From: an uncultured Saprospiraceae bacterium
GTDB lineage: Bacteria; Bacteroidota; Bacteroidia; Chitinophagales; Saprospiraceae
Length of the DNA stretch: 7,796 bases
Assembly (NCBI GenBank): GCA_937973565.1
Contig: CALJKQ010000327.1
Location: 1-7,796, forward strand
Direction: 5' to 3'
Numbering within the stretch: position 1 is the stretch's first letter; each line of letters opens with the position of its first letter. Positions 1 to 7,096 of this stretch are shown one piece after another. The notes below the pieces were generated by a model, which was not told the DNA's origin, made no database searches, and saw nothing but the letters and a program-made list of their open reading frames with translations. The position numbers and the translations under genes were made by a program.

Positions 1-683
1 TTACCATCCTTTCGAGTTTAAAAAAGGCAAAAAAATGGTTTGACGATAATGCGGAACCAGACTTACTTTTTATGGACATTCAATTGAGTGATGGCGTAAG
101 CCTCGACCTCTTTAATGAGCACAAGCTCTCCTGTCCTGTTGTATTTACCACTGCGTATGATGAATACGCCTTGCAAGCCTTCAAAGCCAATGGGGTGGAT
201 TATATATTGAAGCCCGTTAAAGACGAAGAACTCAAAACAGCCATCAACAAGTGCAGGGCTTTCAACAAACAAAATTTGCAGCCCGCCATCGATGTCCAAA
301 AGTTGATTGACTCCCTTTCTATGGTGGATAACGCAACCCGCTTCAAAGAGAAATTTATTGCATCTTTCAGGAATCAATGGGTTCCGGTCAATGCCCGCGA
401 TATCGCCTGTTTTTCAAAAGAGGCGCTCATCCATATTTACACCTTCAACGGAGATAAATATTCCATGGACATTACCTCTCTGGATGAACTGGAAGAACAA
501 TTGGATCCTCGACAATTTTTCAGAGCCAATCGTCAATTTATCATCAATATTGACGCCATTGCCTCCGTTAAACCCATTGAAAACTCAAAACTCATCATTC
601 ACCTTAAAGAACCCAATCACAAATTGGAAGTGGATACCAGCCGACAAAAGAGTCCGGAGTTTAAGAAGTGGTTAGAACAGTAG
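1..683 (+). CDS. LytTR-family response regulator, 5'-truncated by window edge
   Basis: Cytoplasmic two-component response regulator: a receiver domain that accepts phosphate from a sensor kinase, followed by a LytTR DNA-binding domain. The reading frame starts at base 3 and is open from the window edge, giving 226 visible residues before the TAG at 681-683. The ATG at 72 lies inside the receiver domain and is not the true start; the acidic-pocket residues at the N-terminus lie outside the window. The phosphoacceptor is the Asp of FMDIQLSDG (codon 75-77). The conserved FTTAYDEYA stretch (Thr and Tyr switch residues) and the LKP lysine (codon 210-212) follow. The LytTR domain covers about 351-680 and contains the family signature FFRANRQFIINIDAI. 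Its kinase partner presumably lies upstream, outside the window. It closely resembles the regulator at 6309-7085. Its targets cannot be read from the sequence. Confidence 0.95.
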   Translation, partial: TILSSLKKAKKWFDDNAEPDLLFMDIQLSDGVSLDLFNEHKLSCPVVFTTAYDEYALQAFKANGVDYILKPVKDEELKTAINKCRAFNKQNLQPAIDVQKLIDSLSMVDNATRFKEKFIASFRNQWVPVNARDIACFSKEALIHIYTFNGDKYSMDITSLDELEEQLDPRQFFRANRQFIINIDAIASVKPIENSKLIIHLKEPNHKLEVDTSRQKSPEFKKWLEQ

Positions 684-753
684 ATTGTGCACAAAAAATA
701 CAATTCTACAATTGAAAAGACTTTCAAATTAGGATGAGATTTGACAACAACTA

Positions 754-828
754 AACATGAAGGGAATGAAGGGAATTAAGACAGTTCTCATTATTACACC
801 CTTAATTTGTCTTAATTTTCTTAATGTT
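754..828. repeat. Imperfect palindromic intergenic repeat with a duplicated 9-nt unit
   Basis: The left arm (754-783) starts AACAT, carries the 9-mer GAAGGGAAT twice in tandem (the second copy running into the next block), and ends AATTAAGACA. The right arm (808-828) starts TGTCTTAATT and ends ATGTT. If one 9-nt unit is removed from the left arm, the two arms pair at 18 of 21 positions, with the ten inner bases AATTAAGACA/TGTCTTAATT pairing perfectly. The loop is about 24 nt. The shape suggests a dispersed palindromic element (REP- or MITE-like) or a bidirectional terminator between convergent genes. No transposase or target-site duplication was identified. Confidence 0.65.
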
Positions 829-956
829 CAATAAAATTCAGTATCTCTTACTGATAACAAATGTCTCTATGCAGGCTTTTCAATTCCTATGGGTTTCCCT
901 ATTTATTCCTTTGATACAACACCTGTCGTCTTGACCAAAATTTGTTGCCTTTTTTA

Positions 957-986
957 AACATGAAGGGAATGAAGAGAATTAAGACA
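957..986. repeat. Second copy of the left arm of the palindromic repeat
   Basis: This 30-nt stretch matches 754-783 at 29 of 30 positions; the second GAAGGG reads GAAGAG. Similarity extends with small gaps on both sides, so roughly 955-1003 corresponds to 752-802 and includes the shared ACATTA/TCATTA and ACCCT blocks. No matching right arm follows, so this copy is a half element and cannot form the same hairpin. Two copies 200 bp apart in one intergenic gap show that the sequence is a repeat and not a chance palindrome. Confidence 0.7.
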
Positions 987-1072
987 GCTCACATTACCAC
1001 CCTCAGATTGCGCTAAATTTATCTAAAAGTCTCTGAATTATTATAATCAACCAAACCTCTCAAAACAAATCA

Positions 1073-3151
1073 TTACCTCCCAATAATCAAGGGTAGGGTT
1101 TGTACCTGATTCTTATACCTTAGGCTTACATAATACAAGCCATCATTATACAAATCTTCGGCCTTGATTTGAAGGTAATTTCTGCCGCCATTGCCATTGA
1201 GTTTTTTGCTCCATAGTACCTGACCAACGGCATTAGATAGTGTATATTGGACCTCACCGGGAGACGGTAAATAATATTTAATTTCTGTGGCATCAGCAAA
1301 TGGATTGGGTACACCCACATACACCTCAAATTGTCTCTGCTCTCTGGGAGTAAGATATATAAGGTTAAGTTTGTTGGCTGTCACATCCTTCTCGGTATAA
1401 ATGGTGCTTCCTTCCTCTTTATCCAAGCCAAGGAAAGAACTGAGCAAGCCATCTCTTTCAGCCCTGCCCCTGACCTTAAACACTTCTCCTTCCTTTTTTA
1501 AGGTAGTGGTTTCGTTTAAGATAGCATATGAAAAACAGGAGGATCCATCTTTTAATTCAGATCCTTCAAATTTAGCTTCTATAGACGACTTTACCTCCGG
1601 ATTAATAAGACCATTTACCTGCCAGTTGATCTCCCATCCCTGCAGATCGGTTTCTTCCTGTAACCAAAAAGACGCTGCCACCTCTTCCCCATTTTGTATC
1701 CACCTATCATCCGTTGTCAATACAATTGTATTATCTATTTCATTCACCACAGAATTTAATGTGCTTTGGTCGACATCCCCCACTTTGATGCCCTTGAAAT
1801 CCTGCTGAGTTTGTACATAAAGATCCACCAGGGCTGTCCTTTCAATGTCATAAGGTTGGTTTTTATCTTTAAAAGAATAGGGTTGAGGCAAAAATATCCA
1901 GCTGTCGCTGTTGCTAAAAGTATCAATTGTACCAATCCTCAAATGGTACAATTCACTAAAATCTTCCATGGTAATTTTGCCATCGGCATTGACGTCGGCA
2001 GCCAATAGTTTTTCAGGACTGTCCAACAATTCTTGTCCATTGATGTGTCTCAATAAAATAAATAAATCAGCACCCGTAATGCCGTTGCTGAAATCATTTC
2101 TTTTTTTAAGCTTAACTTTGTACCAATCTATGTATAAGTTTACTCTGTATTCCTCAGAAAAGAAGATATACCTGGGCTGGTCCCATCCTATTCTTTCGAT
2201 GGAGGCTAAGACGTGAGGAATACTTTGGTTTGACAAATTGGTAACCTTTCCCCACAAATCATTTTCCACACAATCAAAACGGAATAAAAATATTTTTACG
2301 AAGGCGGTGTCTGTATTTAAGTATTCATCCCAAACAGAGATTTGTTGATTTACCGTTTTATTTCCGCTGCCGTTACAAATCAACATTTTTGAAGAAGTGT
2401 TCAATGCCGGGTTCCAGTATTGAGCTATACCCCGGTTATATTCATTTACATCTGCATTTATACCCTTGCCCTTAAAATAATGAAGCTTGTTTTGAAGGCT
2501 GGTCACGGGATACGCTCCGTCAAACGTAAACCAAAGCTTGTCATCTGAAGTACAATTGTCATGTGATGCTACATTAAACTGTGCTGCCGTGATTTCCCTT
2601 CTGTCTTCCCCATTGGCGTCAATGGTGTCTTTCAAAATAATATCTATAACCGGTGTATCTAGGTCCTTCACTTCTATACTGGAAAAACACGAGGCTCTGT
2701 TTCCACAGCTATCCACGGCGATCCACATGATTTTGTGGCTGTTAAATGAAGCAGGCCATTTCCAATTTGGAATAGCAGGAGCCGTTCCTTCCTTTGAAGG
2801 TGAAAGGTAATAGTCCTTTATTCCATTGTTATTAGAATCTGTGGTGAGATCGATATCTGCCGGATTTACAAAACTCGAAAATTCGAGGTCATTCACTCCG
2901 TTACCGTCTTTGTCCACATACACAATCCAGGATATTAGAGCTGATGAGGAACAGGTCACGTCATTGTAAGCCGTAGCCCTCAATTGAATATCAGCCATAC
3001 AATTGGGTTCATGATTATCAGCAATCAAAGTAAAAATCTGATCGTCACATTCAATACTTAAGGCATCGGTGGAAACAGTTTGAGCCACATTTGTTTGGGT
3101 CAACAACAAATGGACCAGACCCAAGGTGAGCAATTTTTTGACACTGTTCAT
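1073..3151 (-). CDS. Secreted multidomain protein with dockerin-like block and T9SS type A sorting domain
   Basis: A 692-residue exported protein, probably attached to the cell surface or released. Residues 1-24 are a signal peptide (KK, a leucine-rich core, cleavage near NVAQ). Residues 35-290 look like two beta-sandwich modules of the HYR/Ig-like type; the first holds two DxDGNGxND / DSNNNGxKD stretches and an AVDSCGN motif. From about 298 (GKVTNLSNQSIPHV) there is a degenerate carboxypeptidase-regulatory-like fold, then a dockerin-like pair at 353-410: a degenerate first loop (NGITGADL) and a good calcium loop (D386, N388, D390, D397). Residues 475-600 resemble a cohesin-like sandwich. Residues 612-692 form the T9SS sorting domain (VPNPFADATEIKYYLP, then LYNDGLYYVSL). 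The start at 3151 is directly followed by the signal peptide. It stands alone on its strand. Adhesin or matrix role is inference; no catalytic domain is visible. Confidence 0.9.
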   Translation of the reverse strand: MNSVKKLLTLGLVHLLLTQTNVAQTVSTDALSIECDDQIFTLIADNHEPNCMADIQLRATAYNDVTCSSSALISWIVYVDKDGNGVNDLEFSSFVNPADIDLTTDSNNNGIKDYYLSPSKEGTAPAIPNWKWPASFNSHKIMWIAVDSCGNRASCFSSIEVKDLDTPVIDIILKDTIDANGEDRREITAAQFNVASHDNCTSDDKLWFTFDGAYPVTSLQNKLHYFKGKGINADVNEYNRGIAQYWNPALNTSSKMLICNGSGNKTVNQQISVWDEYLNTDTAFVKIFLFRFDCVENDLWGKVTNLSNQSIPHVLASIERIGWDQPRYIFFSEEYRVNLYIDWYKVKLKKRNDFSNGITGADLFILLRHINGQELLDSPEKLLAADVNADGKITMEDFSELYHLRIGTIDTFSNSDSWIFLPQPYSFKDKNQPYDIERTALVDLYVQTQQDFKGIKVGDVDQSTLNSVVNEIDNTIVLTTDDRWIQNGEEVAASFWLQEETDLQGWEINWQVNGLINPEVKSSIEAKFEGSELKDGSSCFSYAILNETTTLKKEGEVFKVRGRAERDGLLSSFLGLDKEEGSTIYTEKDVTANKLNLIYLTPREQRQFEVYVGVPNPFADATEIKYYLPSPGEVQYTLSNAVGQVLWSKKLNGNGGRNYLQIKAEDLYNDGLYYVSLRYKNQVQTLPLIIGR

Positions 3152-3582
3152 GGTGTAGGATTGGGGGGTAAGAAGCTAAGTTAAATAAAAATAATATTAT
3201 ATCACTTAAAAGACAATTATTTCTTTCTACTATACCCGATGACTTTAATAAAAATTGGTGGTTCCCTTGTTTACAGAGCGGAGAAAAGCCAAAAATTGTA
3301 TGTCTTTAAGTAAACTTTAATCTTCGATTCAGCTACATTTCATATCTTTAATTCTGAATATTTGAAATGTATTTAAAAAATAATCATTTGCCCTAAACCT
3401 CCATCTTTGTAACCTATAACTACTTATAATATGAATGTGGCCCTGAGCGTTTTCAATAAAATGAAATAAAGCCAAAAAGCAATCAGTAACCTCAAAAAAT
3501 ATATCAAGCTGATAGGCTATGAAATGTTTGATGAGGACTATCGACAAAATTTAAAATAAAGCCTACTTTCTTTAAAAAGCTT
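3152..3582. other. Divergent intergenic region, upstream of two genes
   Basis: These 431 bases separate the divergently read T9SS-protein gene (-) and the beta-barrel gene (+), so promoters for both should lie here. The half next to the T9SS gene is very AT-rich, including a run of As and Ts at 3181-3210. I found no clean match to the Bacteroidota pair TTTG / TAnnTTTG. The nearest is CATCTTTG at 3402-3409, one mismatch from the -7 element and reading towards the + strand gene, but it lacks a properly spaced -33 partner. A short broken reading frame occupies 3431-3559. A reverse-strand open frame at 3329-3547 looks non-coding. Confidence 0.6.
3431..3559 (+). pseudogene. Possible remnant small gene: 42 codons with one in-frame stop
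   Basis: An ATG at 3431 opens a 12-codon frame (MNVALSVFNKMK) that stops at TAA 3467-3469. The same frame then stays open for 29 further codons and ends at TAA 3557-3559. The second part reads like real protein: it is amphipathic and charged, with NLKKYIKLIGY followed by EMFDEDYRQNLK. Reading through the single stop gives a 42-codon peptide that ends 23 bp before the next gene's ATG. It may be a decayed small gene, a leader peptide, or chance in a low-complexity AT-rich stretch. I do not recognise the family. Confidence 0.25.
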
Positions 3583-4272
3583 ATGGAAAAATTTTTGCCT
3601 TATCTTACTCACTTCATGCTGGTTTGCCAATATTTTAAGTTACGCCGATACCTGGTTTATGGTGGCCTTTCTTTAGTCATTGTTGTTTTTTGTTGTCATC
3701 ACGTTTTGAGTCAAAGCCAGTTGGAAAATCCCGATTCCATCCCACAAAAAACCCTGCCTTTATCAGAATTCTCTATGGGCAGAAAGTTGGGCAATGCCGT
3801 CTCGATGGATAATTGCAAATACTATGACTTTGGTGTCTCCTTAAATTTAATTTTACATAAAGTAGGTTCCAAAACCTATTTTGGCTTTAACCCTTTTTTC
3901 GACATTCACGTGGTGGACAACATTGGATACTACAAATTGGGGTTTCGAATTTTTACTGAATTTAATTTATCTCATGAAGAGAGCTTCAAAATAGCCTTGG
4001 GTCCATCCTGGTCAAAAAGTTTCCATAACGGTTATTCTGCCTCCAATGCATCGCCCTTTGGCTTGAGCGGGGAGTTTTCATATTTCATCAGTCCTGGCCT
4101 GGGTATTTCTACGAGGTGGGACCGGTTTCAAATTCCCGCCATTAAAGATCCCACAACTGTCAATGATATTTCAATTGGCTTGAAAATACGGCCCAAAGGT
4201 TTGATTAGTGCCTTGGGTTATCTTTTTGGGATCGGATCACTTGGTTTTAACAGCATCCTTGGAAGCCAATAA
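3583..4272 (+). CDS. Exported hypothetical protein, probable outer-membrane beta-barrel
   Basis: A 229-residue protein I do not recognise by family. The N-terminus has positive charge (KLRR, residues 19-22), a hydrophobic core (about 25-38) and a likely signal-peptidase site near HVLS-QSQ (43-44), so the mature protein starts at about residue 44. The positive charges are far from the first Met, so Met12 (ATG at 3616) may be the true start; neither ATG has a clear ribosome-binding site. The mature part, from about residue 79 on, is a series of alternating polar/aromatic stretches (YYDFGVSLNLIL, TYFGFNPFFDIHV, YKLGFRIFTEFNL, FKIALGPSWSKSF, SGEFSYFISPGLGISTRW, ISIGLKIRP), the look of a small 8-strand outer-membrane barrel. 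A lipobox is not evident despite Cys37-Cys38. It is convergent with the GGT-like gene and has no co-oriented partner. Confidence 0.75.
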   Translation: MEKFLPYLTHFMLVCQYFKLRRYLVYGGLSLVIVVFCCHHVLSQSQLENPDSIPQKTLPLSEFSMGRKLGNAVSMDNCKYYDFGVSLNLILHKVGSKTYFGFNPFFDIHVVDNIGYYKLGFRIFTEFNLSHEESFKIALGPSWSKSFHNGYSASNASPFGLSGEFSYFISPGLGISTRWDRFQIPAIKDPTTVNDISIGLKIRPKGLISALGYLFGIGSLGFNSILGSQ

Positions 4273-4304
4273 AATCAAAACGTGTCCCAATGGTTTGATT
4301 TATT
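4268..4304. terminator. Weak AT-only hairpin between convergent genes
   Basis: AATAAAATCAAA (4268-4279) pairs with TTTGATTTATT (4294-4304) with one bulged base and a 14-nt loop. It overlaps the stop codon of the barrel gene and is followed by TTTAATG and further T runs. It sits in the 94-bp gap before the GGT-like gene's 3' end. The stem has only one G-C pair, so a terminator role for either strand is tentative. Confidence 0.3.
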
Positions 4305-4366
4305 TTAATGTCATTTTTAGAATCGCATTTATTAAAAAGTTTGGCCTCTTCCAGATCAAATACAGA

Positions 4367-6217
4367 CTACCACCCAATCCCATAATCCTCACCATGATTG
4401 CTCGATCCGCCCCACATCGTGCCGTGCAGCCGGTCAAAATAAATGGCATTGACGGGACCACTGGTTCTGGCCTGGTAGTCGATCTGGTAACCCATTCTTT
4501 TTAATTCGTTGCGGGTCCAATCGGGCATGGCTTCATTGAGGGTCATAAAGCCTGGCTTACGTTCGTGTTTGCCAAAGGAAGAAAACATTTGATAGGTCTT
4601 AAAACTTGGGGCCTCTGCGGCTTCCTGCACCGTCATGCCAAACTCCACCATGTTGAGGAAAAACTGTAAGAGCAGTTGGTCTTGTTCATCTCCCGCCTGT
4701 TTGGCAAAGGCCAGCCAGGGTTTGCCATCTTTCATGGCCAGGCTGGGTGTGAGGGTTACCCTGGGTCTTTTGCCGGGCTCCAGTACGTTGGCCGGTCCGT
4801 CTTCAGGATTGAGCACAAAAGATTGCATGCGTTGACTCAGCCCGATGCCGGTGCAACCTGCAATGCACGCCGGCACCCATCCACCGCTGGGTGTAAAGGA
4901 AACCACCCAGCCATCTTTATCGGCAGCCACTACCGTTGTGGTGCCCACTTGGAAATCTTCTTTTTCTTCTTCCGTAAGACTGCCGGTACTGCCATCCGAT
5001 TTTTTGGGTGTTAAAAAATTTTGATGCGGGTTGCTTTTACCCATAAAAGAATAAGGATCCCCTGGTTTAAAGGTCGGATCATTTTTTTCGAGGTTTAGGT
5101 CTTTCAGCCGGTGTTTGGCGTATTCTTTTGATATTAGGGTTTGAATGGGCGACTGCGTATTAAAATCAGGGTCTCCATAATAAAAGTCGCGGTCTGCAAA
5201 ACACAGGTTCATCACCTGGTACAAGGTGTGGATGTATTTTGAACTGTTGTACGACATCGACTTTAAATCAAAATTTTCCAGCATATTGAGGGCCTGCAGC
5301 ATCACCGGGCCCTGGGTCCATTCCCTGAGCTTATACACCTCAATGCCTCTGTAGTTGGTAGATAATGGCTCTTCAATTTTTACCTTCCAGTTTTTTAAGT
5401 CCTCTGCGGTCATTACGCCTCCCATCTCTTTTACACTGCGCTCAATTTCCGCCGCAATGGGACCGTTATAAAAATAATCATAGGCCGCCATGATGGCTTC
5501 TTTTCGGCTCATTCCCTTTGCCAGGGCCTTTTGCTCTACTTCCACCAGTTTTTCTAGTGTTGATTTTAAGTCCTTTTGTACAAACATTTCACCGGGATAA
5601 GGAGCCTCCCGCTCTTCTCCGGCATGGGGCAAAAACACGGCTGCTGAATATTTCCATTTTTTGATATTGCCCTTGCCTCTTTCAATAGAATTGGCCGTCT
5701 GAGCCTCTATAGGATATCCCGATGCCAAGTCGATGGCAGGTGCCAAAACTTCAGCCAGACTCATCGTGCCGTAATCGGCCAGCACCGTCAACAAACCTCC
5801 GGGTGTGCCGGGAGTTACCGCTGCCAAAGGCCCATACTCCGGAGGAAACCGGTCGTATCCTTGCGACTTATAGTACGCTACCGTTGCTGCTTGGGGTGCC
5901 ACACCCAGTCCATTGATGGCAATTACCTTCTTTAATCCGGGATGGTATATGAGCCCTTGTAACTCTCCGCCCCACGACAACACATCCCACATGGTACAGG
6001 TGGCTGCCAACATAGCGCAGGAGGCATCAACGGCATTACCGCCCTTTAAAAATATTTTAGCTCCGGCTGTTGCTGCCAATGGTTTTCCTGTAATGGCCAT
6101 CCAATCCTTGGCATGCAACGGGGGTTTTTGAGTTTGGGCGGGAAAGAGATTAAACGATTGACCGAAAGCAAAACGAACAGCGTATAGGCAAAAAAATAAG
6201 GTGATCGAAATGCGCAT
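4367..6217 (-). CDS. Gamma-glutamyltranspeptidase-superfamily Ntn-hydrolase, exported, divergent active site
   Basis: A 616-residue periplasmic or secreted enzyme; the family is made as a precursor that cleaves itself before a catalytic Thr. The start at 6217 gives a proper signal peptide (MRISITLFFCLYAVRFAFGQ, cut near residue 19-20) and an A-rich purine tract just upstream; an in-frame ATG at 6244 would add nine charged residues. Visible motifs: KGGNAVDA (58-65), AAVTPGTPGG, and the cleavage site VGTTTVVAADKDG, with Thr426 aligning to E. coli GGT Thr391. The small subunit would be 191 residues, the family norm. Unusual features: the FRE arginine region reads INGLGVAP (101-108), the S-S-M stretch reads V-T-L, and the GSPGG oxyanion motif reads KQAGDEQDQ (506-514). 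The sequence resembles a conserved GGT-like subfamily, so it is probably an active amidohydrolase or acylase whose substrate need not be gamma-glutamyl. It follows the LytTR operon on the same strand. Confidence 0.9.
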   Translation of the reverse strand: MRISITLFFCLYAVRFAFGQSFNLFPAQTQKPPLHAKDWMAITGKPLAATAGAKIFLKGGNAVDASCAMLAATCTMWDVLSWGGELQGLIYHPGLKKVIAINGLGVAPQAATVAYYKSQGYDRFPPEYGPLAAVTPGTPGGLLTVLADYGTMSLAEVLAPAIDLASGYPIEAQTANSIERGKGNIKKWKYSAAVFLPHAGEEREAPYPGEMFVQKDLKSTLEKLVEVEQKALAKGMSRKEAIMAAYDYFYNGPIAAEIERSVKEMGGVMTAEDLKNWKVKIEEPLSTNYRGIEVYKLREWTQGPVMLQALNMLENFDLKSMSYNSSKYIHTLYQVMNLCFADRDFYYGDPDFNTQSPIQTLISKEYAKHRLKDLNLEKNDPTFKPGDPYSFMGKSNPHQNFLTPKKSDGSTGSLTEEEKEDFQVGTTTVVAADKDGWVVSFTPSGGWVPACIAGCTGIGLSQRMQSFVLNPEDGPANVLEPGKRPRVTLTPSLAMKDGKPWLAFAKQAGDEQDQLLLQFFLNMVEFGMTVQEAAEAPSFKTYQMFSSFGKHERKPGFMTLNEAMPDWTRNELKRMGYQIDYQARTSGPVNAIYFDRLHGTMWGGSSNHGEDYGIGW

Positions 6218-6243
6218 TTCTTTTTCTTGATAAAAGTAATACA

Positions 6244-6295
6244 AAATTGTTTTAATTATTCATCAGCACTACAGCCCATTTCATTAAAACAATTT
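6244..6295. promoter_or_regulatory. Perfect 13-bp inverted repeat between regulator operon and GGT-like gene
   Basis: AAATTGTTTTAAT (6244-6256) and ATTAAAACAATTT (6283-6295) are exact reverse complements separated by 26 nt. On the - strand the repeat lies 13 bp after the stop of the response regulator and 26 bp before the ATG of the GGT-like gene. It could be the terminator of the kinase-regulator operon, although it has only two G-C pairs and no long U tail. It could instead be an operator: the proximal arm overlaps CAATTTTG (6249-6242, - strand), one mismatch from the Bacteroidota -7 element TAnnTTTG. No clear -33 element was found. Confidence 0.45.
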
Positions 6296-6308
6296 AAATA
6301 AACATACT

Positions 6309-7085
6309 TTATCTATTAACCCACTTCCTGAAATCCGGACACCGCATCCGACTCACGTCTATTTGCAAAGCCTGATTGGGTTTTTTTAAATATACATCAA
6401 TCTTGGCATTATCGAGCGACTTAATGCTCTGGATGGCATCTATGTTGATGATGAACTGTCTGTTGACCCTGAAAAACTTTTTAGGGTCCAGCATCTTTTC
6501 AATTTCCTCCAGGGTAATAACATCCAAATGATATTTCTCCCCACTAAACAAATAAATCGTGTTTACGGTTTCTTTGCAAAAACAGGCGATGTCCTTTACA
6601 TTGATGGGCAATCGGTGATTTCTGTAATCTACCAGGAATATCTCTTTGTATTTGTTGTCATTGACACTCACACCTCCTGTGATACTTTGTAAATACTGAA
6701 TTACAGCATCCGGCATGTTTTCTTTTTTATCTACCAGTGATTTTAATTTTACGATAGCCCTTTCCAATTCCGGTTCTTGTATGGGTTTCAACAAATAATC
6801 AATGCCATTAACTTTAAATGCCTGGATGGCGTACTCATCGTAGGCTGTAGTGAAAATTACAGGGCAGGTGAGATCGTACTCATTAAAAATATCAAAGGAC
6901 ACTCCATCACTCAACTGGATGTCCATAAACATTACATCCGGTTGCCCGTTTTCATTCAACCATTGTACAGCCGTTTCTTTGCTGTTTAGCACTTCCAGAA
7001 TCTCTATTTCATCATCGATTTTCTGAATCTTATTTTTTAATACGTGGGCAATAATGGCCTCATCTTCTACTATTACGGCTTTCAT
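6309..7085 (-). CDS. LytTR-family response regulator, full length
   Basis: A complete 258-residue cytoplasmic response regulator, the usual length for receiver-LytTR proteins. The receiver (1-120) has the acidic pair E7-D8 in VEDE, phosphoacceptor Asp55 in FMDIQLSDG, the switch Thr79-Thr80 in FTTAYDEYA, and Lys100-Pro101 in LLKP. A linker of about 30 residues leads to the LytTR DNA-binding domain (about 149-258), containing KDIACF and FFRVNRQFIINIDAI. LytTR domains bind DNA through a beta-fold and usually recognise spaced short direct repeats. The ATG follows the kinase stop by 11 bp, so the two are almost certainly co-transcribed and form a cognate pair. It is a close paralogue of the regulator at 1-683. 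The co-oriented GGT-like gene downstream is a possible target or operon member, which is inference. Confidence 0.97.
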   Translation of the reverse strand: MKAVIVEDEAIIAHVLKNKIQKIDDEIEILEVLNSKETAVQWLNENGQPDVMFMDIQLSDGVSFDIFNEYDLTCPVIFTTAYDEYAIQAFKVNGIDYLLKPIQEPELERAIVKLKSLVDKKENMPDAVIQYLQSITGGVSVNDNKYKEIFLVDYRNHRLPINVKDIACFCKETVNTIYLFSGEKYHLDVITLEEIEKMLDPKKFFRVNRQFIINIDAIQSIKSLDNAKIDVYLKKPNQALQIDVSRMRCPDFRKWVNR

Positions 7086-7096
7086 GTATTTTGATT

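Larger units (their letters stand above)
684..1072. other. Non-coding region between convergent genes
   Basis: These 389 bases separate the 3' ends of the LytTR regulator and the T9SS-protein gene, so promoters for those genes are not expected here. I see no convincing reading frame. Just after the regulator there is a short hairpin, TTGAAA-AGAC-TTTCAA (712-727), too AT-rich to be a strong terminator. A small inverted repeat CAGTA/TACTG sits at 839-853. The main content is a palindromic repeat at 754-828 and a second copy of its left arm at 957-986, listed separately. Confidence 0.7.

Noticed and set aside
72..74. ATG at 72 as the start of the first regulator
   Set aside because: The frame is open upstream to the window edge, and the codon lies directly before the phosphoacceptor Asp, in the middle of a receiver domain.
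685..694. TTGTGCACAA palindrome after the first regulator
   Set aside because: A 10-bp palindrome without a loop is short enough to occur by chance and cannot form a hairpin terminator.
754..986. CRISPR array
   Set aside because: There are only two copies, one of them part of a palindrome, separated by about 173 bp, with no regular spacers or cas genes.
1401..2216. Overlapping + strand open frames inside the T9SS-protein gene
   Set aside because: They are antisense to a 692-codon gene with clear domains, are rich in Ser/Leu as expected of shadow frames, and match nothing.
3329..3547. Reverse-strand open frame of 72 codons
   Set aside because: Composition is typical of an antisense AT-rich stretch, it has no recognisable motif, and it overlaps the more protein-like + strand frame at 3431-3559.
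4635..6131. Several + strand open frames inside the GGT-like gene
   Set aside because: They are antisense to a well-supported conserved enzyme and show no domain, signal peptide or start context of their own.
6244..6295. Strong intrinsic terminator
   Set aside because: The stem is perfect but contains only two G-C pairs and lacks a long U run, so it is listed as a regulatory inverted repeat of uncertain function instead.
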